A stretch of 64,000 nt of DNA, taken from assembly GCF_021129305.1 (NCBI RefSeq), contig NZ_JAJOMB010000004.1, forward strand, positions 372,001-436,000, in the 5' to 3' direction. Under the pieces are notes generated by a model, which saw only the letters and a program-made list of their open reading frames with translations, was not told the origin of the DNA and ran no database searches. This DNA is from Kineosporia babensis. Lineage in GTDB: Bacteria > Actinomycetota > Actinomycetes > Actinomycetales > Kineosporiaceae. The translations under genes and the position numbers were made by a program. This document shows positions 23,907-36,152 of this stretch, piece by piece. Positions within the stretch are counted from its first letter, which is position 1. The number at the start of each line of letters is the position of its first letter.

Positions 23907-24329
23907 CTACTGAACGAAGTCCGGCTGCCCGTAGGCCGGGTCGGCGTTCTTCGGGTTCGGGCCCCACTTGTTGGTCCCCTGCTCGCCTTCCAGCACCGCG
24001 AAGACGATGAGCACCAGGGCACCGAACGGCACCAGGCTGAGCAGCATCCACCAGCCGGTGCGGCCGATGTCGTGCAGGCGGCGGACCGCAACCGCCAGGC
24101 TCGGCAGGATCAGGCCGAAATAGACCACGGCGTAGATGATTCCGGCCACCACGATCGCGGCCGGGAACTCCTGGCCCGCCACCAGGCCGAGCGCCAGAAC
24201 GATCGTGGCCACCGCGTTGATCAGGATCGAGGCCAGGCAGAACCACCAGTACTCCGAGCGCCGGGCGCGGCCCGAGAACTTGGCGTACTTACGCTTGAGA
24301 ACCGTGACGACGGCCTCTGAGAACGACAC
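23907..24329 (-). CDS. DUF805 family inner-membrane protein
   Basis: 140 residues from GTG 24329, selected because AGGAG stands seven bases upstream. The family signature is clear: KYAKFSGRARRSEYWWF near the N-terminus and the cytoplasmic loop VRRLHDIGRTGWWMLL. Four hydrophobic helices are predicted. DUF805 proteins (YhaH/YhaI-like) are widespread and of unknown function. The C-terminal tail is Asn/Pro-rich and hydrophilic (GTNKWGPNPKNADPAYG), as in many family members. It is convergent with metH. Confidence 0.9.
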   Translation of the reverse strand: MSFSEAVVTVLKRKYAKFSGRARRSEYWWFCLASILINAVATIVLALGLVAGQEFPAAIVVAGIIYAVVYFGLILPSLAVAVRRLHDIGRTGWWMLLSLVPFGALVLIVFAVLEGEQGTNKWGPNPKNADPAYGQPDFVQ

Positions 24330-24489
24330 GCAGCAACTCCTGATGAGGTGAGGAAGGGGAACGCGCACAGCGAGAACGGGCGCCGGATCCGACGCCCACC
24401 CCCGTGTGATCAGGAGAAGTATGAAGTGCGGCTAAAGACGCGGCCGGGCGTTTATGGTCACAACCGGGCAACGGTGCACCATGTGCCTC

Positions 24490-25263
24490 TTACGGCGCAG
24501 TGGCGAACACCACGATCCGCTGGATGCTGCCGAAGGTGGACAGCGAGCGAACGCTTTCGGCCTGGAGGTCGGCCAGTGCCGCGTCCTCGCCGTCGTTGGG
24601 CAGGCTGACCGCTTCCTCGTGCAGGGCCCGCTCGAGCGCCAGCCAGCGGGCCCGGCGGGCCACCACGATCTCGGTGAAGCCGGCGGCCTGCAGATCCCGG
24701 CGCAGATCGAGGTTGCGCAGCCGGGTCGGCAGGGCCGGATCCGGGCGGATGGCCTGCCAGGTGGTCAGGGCCAGCCGGCCACCCGGCCGGAGCACCCGGC
24801 GGAACTCGGTCAGGGCGTCGACCCGGGGCTCGGCGAACTGCACGGAGTCGGTGCACAGCAGCGCATCGACGGTGCTCTCGGCCAGCCCGGTACTGGTGAA
24901 TGTGCCCTCGGTGAACTGGGCCCAGCCCTCCCCCAGCAACGTGGCCGCGGCCAGTTGTGCCTGCTTCAGCGCCACGGCGGAGAAGTCGACGCCGGAAAGC
25001 CTTGCTCCGCTGCGCTTTGCCACCGCTATGCCGTAGCCACCCCGGCCACAGGCAATGTCGGCGAGCAGACCTCCGGGGCTCAGGCGGAGTTCGGCGCTGA
25101 TCTCGTCGAGCGCTTCCCAGGGCAGGAAACCGGTGATCGCGACATAGTCGGCCGGGGTGCCCAGGTGGCGCGCCTGGAGCGCGTCCTTGACCGGCGAGGT
25201 CTCCATGTCGGAGTACCAGCGGTCGAAGTAGACGCTGTCGAGGATGGGGGGCTGGTCTGACAC
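24490..25263 (-). CDS. Class I SAM-dependent methyltransferase
   Basis: 257 residues from GTG 25263. The SAM-binding Rossmann fold shows motif I as LLADIACGRGGYGIAVA, the acidic end of strand 2 as LSGVDFS, and the later FRRVLRPGGRLALTTW typical of UbiE-like enzymes. The C-terminal segment after residue 180 resembles the variable substrate region. No substrate can be assigned. It is divergent from the alpha/beta hydrolase gene. No clear ribosome binding site precedes the start. Confidence 0.85.
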   Translation of the reverse strand: MSDQPPILDSVYFDRWYSDMETSPVKDALQARHLGTPADYVAITGFLPWEALDEISAELRLSPGGLLADIACGRGGYGIAVAKRSGARLSGVDFSAVALKQAQLAAATLLGEGWAQFTEGTFTSTGLAESTVDALLCTDSVQFAEPRVDALTEFRRVLRPGGRLALTTWQAIRPDPALPTRLRNLDLRRDLQAAGFTEIVVARRARWLALERALHEEAVSLPNDGEDAALADLQAESVRSLSTFGSIQRIVVFATAP

Positions 25264-25480
25264 GGGGACATCGTGACGTACGACCAATGCTCACGGATAG
25301 ACCTTTTGTCCACTTACCGAGCGCACCCCCGCAACGGTCGCGCCGACGTCCCTGATTGGCCCCTCGACCGAAGCGGAGCGCTTCCACCGGCCTCCCGCTA
25401 AAGTTCCTGACGAAAGTCGTTGCGGGACAGGGTTCCTCATGCGACTTAGGGGACGAATGGGGCCACGGGGGGAGCCGAAG

Positions 25481-26173
25481 GTGGACGTACTGCTGGTGCA
25501 CGGAGGCAGCCATGATGCGACTTGCTGGAAGCCGCTGGTTCACGCCCTGACCGCCTTGGGGATCAGCACTGCCACGGTCGATCTGCCCAGCGCCGCCGGC
25601 CCGGGTCATCCGCCCGCTGGTGTCGCTGAGGACGCTCGGGCGATCCGGGCCAGGCTGGTCGAGCACCACCCGCGCATGGTGCTGTGCCACTCCTACGGCG
25701 GCATCCCGACCACGGACGCGGTGCTGCCTTCCGACGGCGTCGAGTTGTTGATCTACCTGGCTGCCTTCATGCCGGCTGAAGGTGAGAGCGTGTGGACGGT
25801 GCCGCAGGCCGACCGCGGCGAGCCGACCTCGGAGTCCCGGGTGAGCGAGGACGGCCTCTACCTCGAGGCCACCGATCCGATCAGCATGTTCTACGGCACC
25901 ACCCCGCGCAGGCTGGCCGAGCAGATGGTGCAGACCCTGCGGCCGCAGTCGATGCGCAGCTTCAGCGAGCCGGTCGGGCGGGCGGCCTGGCGGGACATCC
26001 CTTCCGCCTATCTGCTGACCTTGCAGGACAAGGCCATCGCACCGGCTCAGCAACGGCTGATGGCCGCGCGTGCCACTTCGGTGCAGGAGATCGACAGCGA
26101 CCACTCGCCCCACCTGGGCATGCCCGGCGATGTGGCGTTGCGGGTGCGGGACCTGCTGTCTTCTCTGCGGTAG
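25481..26173 (+). CDS. Alpha/beta hydrolase
   Basis: 230 residues from GTG 25481, chosen because a strong GGGGGGAG site lies six bases upstream; ATG 25439 is a longer alternative. The sequence begins with the oxyanion-hole strand VDVLLVHGGSHDATCW, has the nucleophile elbow CHSYGG (the first Gly of GxSxG replaced by Cys) and ends with the catalytic His in SDHSPHLGMP. It resembles the salicylate-esterase/hydroxynitrile-lyase-like group. The substrate is unknown. Confidence 0.85.
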   Translation: MDVLLVHGGSHDATCWKPLVHALTALGISTATVDLPSAAGPGHPPAGVAEDARAIRARLVEHHPRMVLCHSYGGIPTTDAVLPSDGVELLIYLAAFMPAEGESVWTVPQADRGEPTSESRVSEDGLYLEATDPISMFYGTTPRRLAEQMVQTLRPQSMRSFSEPVGRAAWRDIPSAYLLTLQDKAIAPAQQRLMAARATSVQEIDSDHSPHLGMPGDVALRVRDLLSSLR

Positions 26174-26191
26174 TTCTGTGACCGCCGGCGC

Positions 26192-26719
26192 TCAGCGGGA
26201 AGACACAGCCACCTGGTCCGGCAGCCGGCTGAAGGTGCAGTTCTCGCCGGCCACCACCAGGTGACTGCCTTCGGTCATCAGGCTGAGCACCTGGTTGGGG
26301 CGGTCCTTGCCGTCGTTGTCCAGGTCTCCGCCTTCGGCATCGGTCTGCTTCCAGAAGCAGTTGGCGATCACCTCACGGTCGAGGCCGCCGGAGTAGCGGC
26401 CGAGCTCGATGTCACGGCCGACGATGTAGCTGCCCGCGCCGAACGAAGTTGCCGCGGTGGCGGCGGGAGTGGGCTCGTGGAACACCAGCGCAGGTCGCTC
26501 CACCGTCCCGGCAACCTCGTCGGCGGATGTGCCGGAACCGCGCGCCACCATGACGCCGGCCAGCACCAAGCCGGCCACCACCACCCCGGAGACGGCTACC
26601 CCAGTCAGCACCCGCGTCTGTCGACTCTGCTCCGCCACTGCTCGCGCTCCTGCCACTCCGATGGCGCTGACCTGGGAAGATGCGATCTTGGGAGGCAAGG
26701 TCGGCGCCGGGGCGGACAT
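26192..26719 (-). CDS. Membrane-anchored hypothetical protein
   Basis: 175 residues. A short N-terminal cytoplasmic stretch is followed by one membrane helix (about residues 38-60, VLTGVAVSGVVVAGLVLAGV). The extracytoplasmic domain contains SYIVGRDIELGRYSG, NCFWKQTD and ENCTFSRL, a pattern of two paired Cys in a small beta domain often found in actinobacterial surface proteins of unknown function. It lies between the hydrolase and uvrA and overlaps neither. No function is proposed. Confidence 0.75.
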   Translation of the reverse strand: MSAPAPTLPPKIASSQVSAIGVAGARAVAEQSRQTRVLTGVAVSGVVVAGLVLAGVMVARGSGTSADEVAGTVERPALVFHEPTPAATAATSFGAGSYIVGRDIELGRYSGGLDREVIANCFWKQTDAEGGDLDNDGKDRPNQVLSLMTEGSHLVVAGENCTFSRLPDQVAVSSR

Positions 26720-26780
26720 CCTGACCGATGGCCACGAAGTCCGTCAACGACGGGTGAGAGCCGTCACCCCGCCGAAACGC

Positions 26781-26824
26781 GGAATGCTGCGCGAGAGCCC
26801 TTCCGGGCTCCCGCGCAGCATTCC
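26781..26824 (-). terminator. Strong hairpin downstream of uvrA
   Basis: Inverted repeat GGAATGCTGCGCG / CGCGCAGCATTCC continuing, after one mismatch, as GAGCCC / GGGCTC around a TTCC loop. It starts ten bases after the uvrA stop. Confidence 0.85.
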
Positions 26825-26834
26825 GCCGGTGGGG

Positions 26835-30011
<3,177 letters not shown>

Positions 30012-30018
30012 GACGGAC

Positions 30019-30041
30019 ATGCTAGGTGCCACCACCGACAG
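30019..30041 (-). promoter_or_regulatory. PafBC/RecA-NDp-type DNA-damage promoter of uvrA
   Basis: The minus strand reads CTGTCGGTG, eight bases, TAGCAT, then seven bases to the GTG start. It is a full match to the mycobacterial RecA-independent damage-promoter consensus apart from the first T. It implies a leaderless transcript. Confidence 0.9.
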
Positions 30042-30222
30042 TCTTCGCGTCGAACCGGCCCATCGCCGTCCGGCGAGTGGACATCAGGCACCAGAGCACC
30101 GGAAAAGGACTCGGGATCGCCCGGCGTCGAGCCGGGCGATCAGGGTGCCGGACCCGATGGATCACCCGGCGATGTCGCGGTCCCGGGTCCGGGTGGGCCT
30201 GGTGGGCTGGCAGGGTATGCCC

Positions 30223-30879
30223 ATGGTCTACAGCGGAGAAGTCACCCATGGCGGGCCTGCGGACGTTCGTGATCTGCCCGACGCGGTGATCCGGAAGGCG
30301 AGCGTCTCGCCGCAGGACAACAACACGTACCTGATCACCTGCCGGGCCACCGGCGAGCAGTTGCTGATCGACGCGGCCGAGGACGCGGAGCGGATCAGCA
30401 CCCTGATCGGCGAGGGCGGTGGGGTGCTGCGCGGCATCGTGACCACGCACCAGCACTGGGACCACCACCGCGCCCTGGCCGAGGTCGCCGCCGTCACCAA
30501 GGCGCCGACACTGGCCGGCGAGGAGGACGCCGATGCACTGCCGGTGCAGCCCGACGTGCGGCTGCGGCACGGTGACAAGGTCGCGATCGGTGAGCTGACC
30601 CTGGAAGTGGTGCACCTGCGGGGGCACACCCCGGGCTCGATCACCTTGGTGCTGACCAGTTCCGACGGCAGCGTGCACGCTTTCACCGGGGACAGTTTGT
30701 TTCCGGGCGGAGTCGGCAAGACGACGCAGGACACCTTCCCGTCACTGATCGCGGACGTGGAGCAGCGGCTGTTCGACGTCTACCCGGACGAGACCTGGAT
30801 CTACCCGGGGCACGGCAAGGACACCACGCTGGGGGTCGAGCGCCCGCACCTGGCGGCGTGGCACGAGCGCGGCTGGTGA
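30223..30879 (+). CDS. MBL-fold metallo-hydrolase (glyoxalase II-like)
   Basis: 218 residues from ATG 30223, with AGGG eight bases upstream; ATG 30217 is also in frame. The metal-binding motif THQHWDHH (HxHxDH), the second-site His in LRGHTPGS, Asp in FTGDSLFPGGVG and the last His in YPGHGKDT are all visible, so the enzyme should be active. The family hydrolyses thioesters such as S-lactoylglutathione. In actinomycetes, which lack glutathione, the substrate may be a mycothiol conjugate; this is inference. It is divergent from uvrA. Confidence 0.9.
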   Translation: MVYSGEVTHGGPADVRDLPDAVIRKASVSPQDNNTYLITCRATGEQLLIDAAEDAERISTLIGEGGGVLRGIVTTHQHWDHHRALAEVAAVTKAPTLAGEEDADALPVQPDVRLRHGDKVAIGELTLEVVHLRGHTPGSITLVLTSSDGSVHAFTGDSLFPGGVGKTTQDTFPSLIADVEQRLFDVYPDETWIYPGHGKDTTLGVERPHLAAWHERGW

Positions 30880-31035
30880 TGGTGTGGCCCGGGGTGCCTG
30901 AGGCCGGCCGGCTGAGGCGGCCCCGGGCCACCGACTCGGCAGTAGCCGCCCGGCACAGCCAAGCCATAGGATCCGGCCCGGCACCTGCCGTCCGACAGCT
31001 CGCATCACGAGCTCGATGCGAGGAGAACGACCGCC

Positions 31036-31425
31036 GTGATCCGGTTCCTGCCCGTTCTGATCCAGCTCGCGCTGATGATCTTCTGCCTGATCGAGTGCAT
31101 CCAGACCGACTCCGACCGGGTCCGTAACCTGCCCAAGGTCGGCTGGATCCTGCTGATCCTGTTCTTCCCGATCGTCGGTGGGATCGCCTGGCTGGTGGCC
31201 GGGCGGCCCAAGGATGCGGCCGGTAATCAGGTGGCCTGGCGTTCCACCGGGACCGCGGGGTTCCCGGAGTACGAGCGGCCGCAGACCCACCGGGCCGCCA
31301 CCGATGCGATCGACGAGCAGTTGCGCCGGGATCAGGAGCGCGTGGACCGCGAGCACGACGAGGCGTTGCGCAAGTGGCGTGAGAGCCGGGGCGAGGATCC
31401 CGGGACCGAACCGCAGAAGCCGTGA
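31036..31425 (+). CDS. Small membrane protein with a phospholipase D-nuclease N-terminal (PLDc_N) domain
   Basis: 129 residues from GTG 31036 with GAGGAG about nine bases upstream. Two membrane helices (residues about 4-21 and 36-55) enclose IECIQTDSDRVRNLPKVGW, the PLDc_N hallmark, and the second helix ends in AWLVAGRPK. A charged tail rich in Arg and Glu follows (RRDQERVDREHDEALRKW). The domain is common in actinobacteria, with unknown function when no phospholipase domain follows, as here. Confidence 0.88.
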   Translation: MIRFLPVLIQLALMIFCLIECIQTDSDRVRNLPKVGWILLILFFPIVGGIAWLVAGRPKDAAGNQVAWRSTGTAGFPEYERPQTHRAATDAIDEQLRRDQERVDREHDEALRKWRESRGEDPGTEPQKP

Positions 31426-31456
31426 CACCCGTCCGTTGCTCGCAATTGCCTGCCGG

Positions 31457-32803
31457 TCAACGAGATTCGGAACAGCGACGGTAGTAGGTGCGGTTCTCGC
31501 TCCCAAGGTAAGGCCGGCCCTTCTCCCAGCTGATCTGGAACCGGATTGTGACGCGCCGGCAGTCGGCCACGGTACGGCCATGAGTGGCGTCGGAGTGCTC
31601 GTCGACGCTGACGATCACCAGCTCCGGCCGACGCCGCGGCTTGGCCGAGTGCAGTTCGAAGTTCCGGTAGATCTTCCCCCGAAATCGTTCTGACCAGGGC
31701 TGCACCGCTGCGGCCGATTGCCGCTGGCCGGGACTGAGGTTCCGGAAGGCGTCGCGGTAGGAACCCTGGGACAACGACCGGTAGTAGGACCTCATCCGCG
31801 CCCGCACCAGCTTCTCGCGTTCGGTGTCGCCCTCCGGCGACTGGGGTTCGAGACCGGAGCGCGCCCGGGTCGGTTCGGGGGTCGATTCGGGAGTGGGTGC
31901 GGGCGTCGAAGAACTATGGACGTCGATGCTGGCTGATCCGGCGATCCCACCATGGTGGGAACAGGCCCCCTGAGCGTGCTGGGCGTAGCTGATCGCCCCG
32001 TCCGCGCAGATGAAACTCGGCGTATCGCCGGGACCGTAGTCCTGACCCGAACCACCGCCCGCACCCGGGTGTCGGGCCGAACTACTTGCGCCCAGGTACG
32101 GTTCGGCGGCCTCGTCCTGAACGCCTAAGTCGTGTTCGGGGCTGGACGCGGCGACGGGGAAGTCACCTTCGGCGGTCGGAGTGAGCAGGTGGACCAGGCC
32201 GAAGAGCAGGGACGCCGCCACCACCGCGGCACCCGCCCGTGGGACGGCGAACTTGATGGCACCGAGCAGACGCAGCCGTAACGCTGACATCCGGGCGGGG
32301 CCCGCGAGCAGGCAGACCGCACAGGTCTGGCGAGGCACGACGCTCAGCTCACGGGTCTGCTGCCGGTCGGGCTGCAACCACCAGGGCCGGTTCCGGGTGT
32401 GCGTGCAGGGTGCGAGGGCTTCGGCCTTCTCGCGGGCGCGCTTGACCCAGTCCAAGGTCAGGCACCGGCGGCACAGGACGGCGGGAGAATCCTGCACCGC
32501 TACCGGAGCCAGACCCTGACAGGTACCGCAACGACTGGTGGGCCAGTTCAGCAGTTCAAGGATGTCCTTGTACGCGGCCGACTGCTGCTTGGTCGCGGGA
32601 TCAGGAAGAGCGCGGCCCTCCTCCATCGCGTGCAACAGCTGCCATGCGTAGGCCTTCTTGTCGGCCAGCCGCATCCGTCCGATGAAGGCCCGGGTCTCCG
32701 GCAGAGTCACGGCCAGATCGGTCTGCCGTGGTTGCGGCGGACGACGGGGAGCCGAATGGTTAAGACGCCGGTAGCGAGCCACCGACTCATCATCCCGGTC
32801 CAT
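31457..32803 (-). CDS. Membrane protein with Cys-pair zinc-ribbon-like N-terminus and DUF3761-type extracellular segment
   Basis: 448 residues. The cytoplasmic N-terminal part has three CxxC pairs (RCGTCQG, LCRRCLT, TCAVCLL) that could bind zinc. One membrane helix lies near residues 188-208 (AAVVAASLLFGLVHLL). Outside the cell is FICADGAISYAQHAQGACSHHGG, the DUF3761 signature, then a Pro/Thr/Ser linker, then a C-terminal domain (SYYRSLSQGSYRDAFRNLSP) resembling NTF2-like folds. The combination is unusual. No function is proposed. It follows the next membrane protein by 45 bases and may be co-transcribed with it. Confidence 0.75.
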   Translation of the reverse strand: MDRDDESVARYRRLNHSAPRRPPQPRQTDLAVTLPETRAFIGRMRLADKKAYAWQLLHAMEEGRALPDPATKQQSAAYKDILELLNWPTSRCGTCQGLAPVAVQDSPAVLCRRCLTLDWVKRAREKAEALAPCTHTRNRPWWLQPDRQQTRELSVVPRQTCAVCLLAGPARMSALRLRLLGAIKFAVPRAGAAVVAASLLFGLVHLLTPTAEGDFPVAASSPEHDLGVQDEAAEPYLGASSSARHPGAGGGSGQDYGPGDTPSFICADGAISYAQHAQGACSHHGGIAGSASIDVHSSSTPAPTPESTPEPTRARSGLEPQSPEGDTEREKLVRARMRSYYRSLSQGSYRDAFRNLSPGQRQSAAAVQPWSERFRGKIYRNFELHSAKPRRRPELVIVSVDEHSDATHGRTVADCRRVTIRFQISWEKGRPYLGSENRTYYRRCSESR

Positions 32804-32848
32804 GGTGAAAAGGGTGGTGAAAACGGGAATTCTGAGGTCTCGGGCCGA

Positions 32849-33556
32849 TCAGGGGCAGTTCAGCCGCAGCACGTAGAACGGGCCCGACTCCGGCGAACTG
32901 TCTTCGGGCCCGGGCAGTACCTCCGGTGGCAGCACCACCCTTTCGATCTCGGTCAGCGCGCCCAGGTCGCCGCTCCAGGTGAGCCGGTAGTCGCCCGCCT
33001 GGAAGGGCTGCGAGCCGTCGATCGTGGCGAAGGTGGTGACCTTGTGGGCCAGGCCCCAGGAACCGTCGGACTGGTACAGCGAACCGCCGCCCGCCCGCAG
33101 GAAGCTGTTCTCCCCCGCGATCACCAGGCATCCCCTGGGGGCCGGCGGGTTCAGCACGGTGGTGTTGGACGAGTACAGCAGGTGGGCGCCCTCGACCACG
33201 GTACTCAGCAGCAGCGCGGTCAGGACCAGCAACTTCCGGGCGGTGGCCGGGAGGAGTTTGTCCAGCCGGGTGAGAACCGGTTTGCCCGTGGCGACCACCC
33301 GGCGGGCACCGGGCCAGCGCCGCCGGGCGACCCCGAGCGAACCCAGGGCCACCGCGGCGAAGGCGAAGACCTCGACCGGGACCCGGCCGGGCAGAACGAC
33401 ACCGCCGAGCACGATCAGGATCCCGCCGGTCAGGTCGGCCAGCCAGAACGTGAAGGACGCGATGGCGCTGAAGGCCGCAGCCAGCCACCAGCCCGTGCCC
33501 GCGACCGGCACGACATGACTGCCGCGCGCGAGCCTTGTGGGCGTTTCGTCCCGCAT
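32849..33556 (-). CDS. Hypothetical membrane protein
   Basis: 235 residues from ATG 33556. Hydrophobic helices are seen at about residues 24-54 (probably two, forming a hairpin around LADLTGG), 61-77 and 108-122. A C-terminal extracytoplasmic region of about 100 residues follows, with two Cys (PRGCLVI near the middle and LRLNCP at the end). I do not recognise a family. It probably forms a two-gene transcript with the DUF3761 protein downstream. Confidence 0.65.
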   Translation of the reverse strand: MRDETPTRLARGSHVVPVAGTGWWLAAAFSAIASFTFWLADLTGGILIVLGGVVLPGRVPVEVFAFAAVALGSLGVARRRWPGARRVVATGKPVLTRLDKLLPATARKLLVLTALLLSTVVEGAHLLYSSNTTVLNPPAPRGCLVIAGENSFLRAGGGSLYQSDGSWGLAHKVTTFATIDGSQPFQAGDYRLTWSGDLGALTEIERVVLPPEVLPGPEDSSPESGPFYVLRLNCP

Positions 33557-33605
33557 GCCCGGATCGTGACACGGCCGCAGGCTTTTTGCGATGCCTTCCG
33601 GGCGC

Positions 33606-34304
33606 TCAGCGGATGAACGCGAACAACCTCCGCGCCGTATCGAGCGGCACCGCCTCGCCGGCGTACTCCATGACCCCCAGGGCCGGGCGCTCGTCGCGCT
33701 CCAGCGCCTCGTAGGCGATCTCGCGGAAACCCGCAGCGGCGAACCAGCCCCGCACGCTGTCGTTCAGGTCGTGGATGTCCTCGTCCCGCCCGCGCGACCA
33801 GATCAGCCGGGCCCCCGGACGACAGAAGGCTCCGGCCGACCGGATGGTGCGCTCGAGATCCTCGGTGCTGATGTTGCCGAAGATCCCCACCATGAGCACC
33901 AGATCGGCCGGGATCAACCCCTGGTACAGCGCGGCGTCACCGGCATCGGCCTGGAGAACCCGCAGCCGCAGCCCGTGCTCGGCGGCCGCCGCCCGGGCCC
34001 GGCCGCCGAGCACCGGATCGATCTCGACGAGCGTGGCCCGGACCCGGTCCGCATCCGGCCGGGCCGAGAGCACGCCGATCAGATCGCGCCCGTCGCCCGC
34101 GCACAGGCTCAGGGCCGTCAGCTCACGCCCGGCCGCCGCATCGAGCGCCAGGTCCACCGCATCGAGCGCCAGGTCCGCCACGTCGAACGCCAGGTCGAGG
34201 GCGAGCCCGATGTGGTGCCGGACCCGGGACAGCCGCCAGGCCAGAGCCGACCCGGACCGCTCGTATTCGTCGTGCCAGGACACGTAATCCCGGATCTCCC
34301 CCAT
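33606..34304 (-). CDS. SAM-dependent methyltransferase-like protein with heptad repeat
   Basis: 232 residues. A Rossmann-type methyltransferase fold is indicated by LTALSLCAGDGRDLIGVL (motif I), TLVEIDP (motif II), VLQADAG and ADLVLMVGIFGNIS. Residues 38-54 contain an in-frame repeat, DLAFDVADLALDAVDLALDA, encoded by three near-identical 21-base units (34139-34201). This suggests recent expansion of a helix. The family resembles class I methyltransferases annotated near regulators, with unknown substrate. It is divergent from the TetR gene, 67 bases away. Confidence 0.75.
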   Translation of the reverse strand: MGEIRDYVSWHDEYERSGSALAWRLSRVRHHIGLALDLAFDVADLALDAVDLALDAAAGRELTALSLCAGDGRDLIGVLSARPDADRVRATLVEIDPVLGGRARAAAAEHGLRLRVLQADAGDAALYQGLIPADLVLMVGIFGNISTEDLERTIRSAGAFCRPGARLIWSRGRDEDIHDLNDSVRGWFAAAGFREIAYEALERDERPALGVMEYAGEAVPLDTARRLFAFIR

Positions 34305-34371
34305 GCCGGGATCCTCGCATGCCTGTCCACCTCCGGCAAAAAACGCTACGCAAATGCCGTATCATCGATCC

Positions 34372-35121
34372 ATGACGCCCGCGGAGAAGACAGCCCCTCG
34401 CTCCCCTCGCGCCGACGACGACTCCGCGCTCCGGACGGCGATGCTCCAGGCCGCGGAACGACTGCTGGCCGAGTCCACCGACAACGACATCGCCACCCGC
34501 GCGGTGTGCGAGGCGGTGGGGGCCACCCAGCCGCGGCTGTACCGGCTCTTCGGCGACAAGCGCGGCCTGCTCGACGCGGTGGCCGACGCGGGCTTCGAGC
34601 GCTACGCCCGGCACAAGGCCCAGCTGGAGCAGACCGCCGACCCGGTGGCCGACCTGTACGTCGGCTGGGACGACCACATGGCCTTCGCGATGGCCAATCC
34701 GGCGCTGTACCAGCTGATGTTCACGCCCCGGCCGCGCTCGCACAGCCAGGCCCGGACCCGCATCCTCGAACTCCTCGGGGCCGCGCTGCTGCGCTGCTCC
34801 GCGGTGGGCGCGCTCAAGGTCGAGGTGGACCAGGCCGCCCAGCTGATCCTCTCGGCCAACGTCGGGGTCGCGTTCAACCGGATCGCCCAGCCCGGCCTGT
34901 TCCCCGAAAGCCTGTCCCACCAGGCCCGCGACGCCGTGTTCGGGGCCGTGCTCACCGAGCCGGCCACCAGCGTCCTGGAGCACCCGATCTCCGACGCCGC
35001 CCGTCAGCTGCACTCCCAGCTGGCGCTGAACGGCAGCGGGGCGCTGGAGTCCGAGGAGACCTCGCTGCTGGTGCGCTGGCTGGAACGCATCGTCAAGGAC
35101 GTACCGCGCAGCGGGAAGTGA
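34372..35121 (+). CDS. TetR/AcrR family transcriptional regulator
   Basis: 249 residues from ATG 34372; the longer frame to 34303 is rejected because a TATCAT -10 box sits at 34360-34365, six bases before the ATG, predicting a leaderless mRNA. The N-terminal helix-turn-helix spans about residues 20-70 (AAERLLAESTDNDIATRAVCEAVGATQPRLYRLFGDKRGLL split over three helices). The ligand-binding half resembles the TetR_C_33-like group. It lies 101 bases before an aldo/keto reductase gene and divergent from a methyltransferase gene, its most likely targets. An imperfect inverted repeat TACGCAAATGCCGTA overlaps the promoter. Confidence 0.9.
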   Translation: MTPAEKTAPRSPRADDDSALRTAMLQAAERLLAESTDNDIATRAVCEAVGATQPRLYRLFGDKRGLLDAVADAGFERYARHKAQLEQTADPVADLYVGWDDHMAFAMANPALYQLMFTPRPRSHSQARTRILELLGAALLRCSAVGALKVEVDQAAQLILSANVGVAFNRIAQPGLFPESLSHQARDAVFGAVLTEPATSVLEHPISDAARQLHSQLALNGSGALESEETSLLVRWLERIVKDVPRSGK

Positions 35122-35222
35122 TCCGGGGGCCGGCGAGTTGGCCACGACGTTCCCCTACGCGAGGAAGCTCGGGGACGGGAACGATCCGAGACACCGCCTG
35201 ATTCACCGGAGGCAAGCACCTC

Positions 35223-36083
35223 ATGTCAGTAGCTGACAGCGGCACGATCGACCTCGGCGGCCAGAAGGTCGCCCGGCTCGGGTTCGGCGCCATGCGGATC
35301 ACCGGCGACGGGATCTGGGGGCCACCGAAGGACCACGACGAGGCGCTGCGGGTGCTGCGCCGGTCCGTCGAGCTCGGTGTCACTTTCATTGATACCGCCG
35401 ACAGTTACGGCCCCTACGTCTCCGAGGACCTGATCAAGGAGGCGCTGCACGACGGCAGCGGCTACGGCGACGTGGTCATCGCCACCAAGGGCGGCCTGAC
35501 CCGCAGCGGCCCGGATGTCTGGCCGCAGCTGGGCCGTCCGGAATACCTGCGTCAGTGCATCCTGATGTCGATGCGGCGCCTCGGCCTGGAGCAGATCCCG
35601 CTGTGGCAGCTGCACCGGATCGACGCCAAGACGCCGCGCGAGGACATCTTCGGCGAGATGAAGAAGTTCATCGACGAAGGGCTGGCCCTGCAGGTCGGCC
35701 TGTCGCAGGTCGACGTCGAGGAGATCAAGGCCGCGCAGGCCGCCGGCCTGCCGATCGCCTCGGTGCAGAACCGCTACAACCTGGGCGACCGCAGCGCCGA
35801 GGACGTGCTGGAGTACTGCGAGCAGCAGGGCATCGCGTTCATCCCGTGGGCGCCGGTGAACGCCGGCACGCTGGCCCGGCCCGGCGGTCCGCTGGAGAAG
35901 GTGGCCGCTAATCACCCGGGCGCCACCACGTCCCAGCTGGCGCTGGCCTGGCTGCTGCGCCGCTCCCCCGTCATGGTGCCGATCCCGGGGACGTCCTCGG
36001 TGAAGCACCTGGAGGAGAACCTCGGCGGCGCCGACATCCAGCTGACCGACGAGGAGTTCCAGGCACTCGCCGACGCGGTCTGA
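35223..36083 (+). CDS. Aldo/keto reductase
   Basis: 286 residues with GGAGG about ten bases before the ATG. The barrel shows [10 protein letters not shown] at the N-terminus and the tetrad as Asp/Tyr in [11 protein letters not shown], Lys in VVIATKGG and His in LWQLHRID. The cofactor end is [19 protein letters not shown]. It belongs to the same broad superfamily as the reductase at 2.4 kb but to a shorter, pyridoxal-reductase-like or general stress-like subgroup. Control by the upstream TetR protein is likely. Confidence 0.9.
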   Translation: MSVADSGTIDLGGQKVARLGFGAMRITGDGIWGPPKDHDEALRVLRRSVELGVTFIDTADSYGPYVSEDLIKEALHDGSGYGDVVIATKGGLTRSGPDVWPQLGRPEYLRQCILMSMRRLGLEQIPLWQLHRIDAKTPREDIFGEMKKFIDEGLALQVGLSQVDVEEIKAAQAAGLPIASVQNRYNLGDRSAEDVLEYCEQQGIAFIPWAPVNAGTLARPGGPLEKVAANHPGATTSQLALAWLLRRSPVMVPIPGTSSVKHLEENLGGADIQLTDEEFQALADAV

Positions 36084-36090
36084 ACCACGA

Positions 36091-36140
36091 ACCAATGGGG
36101 GACGTGTGTGCGCCCGGTGCGCACAACGTCCTTCATTGGT
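36091..36140. repeat. REP-like palindrome, copy 1
   Basis: Imperfect hairpin with outer arms ACCAATG / CATTGGT and inner arms GACGT..TGTGCGC / GCGCAC.ACGTC. It shares its core with the next copy and with a hairpin at 44753. It follows the aldo/keto reductase stop. Confidence 0.75.
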
Positions 36141-36152
36141 GGTGAGGAAAGA

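Noticed and set aside
30980-31010. Additional damage-promoter element (CTGTCGGAC on the minus strand near 30990)
   Set aside because: The base stretch eight positions downstream is CCGGGC, with no TANNNT, and no gene starts there on that strand.
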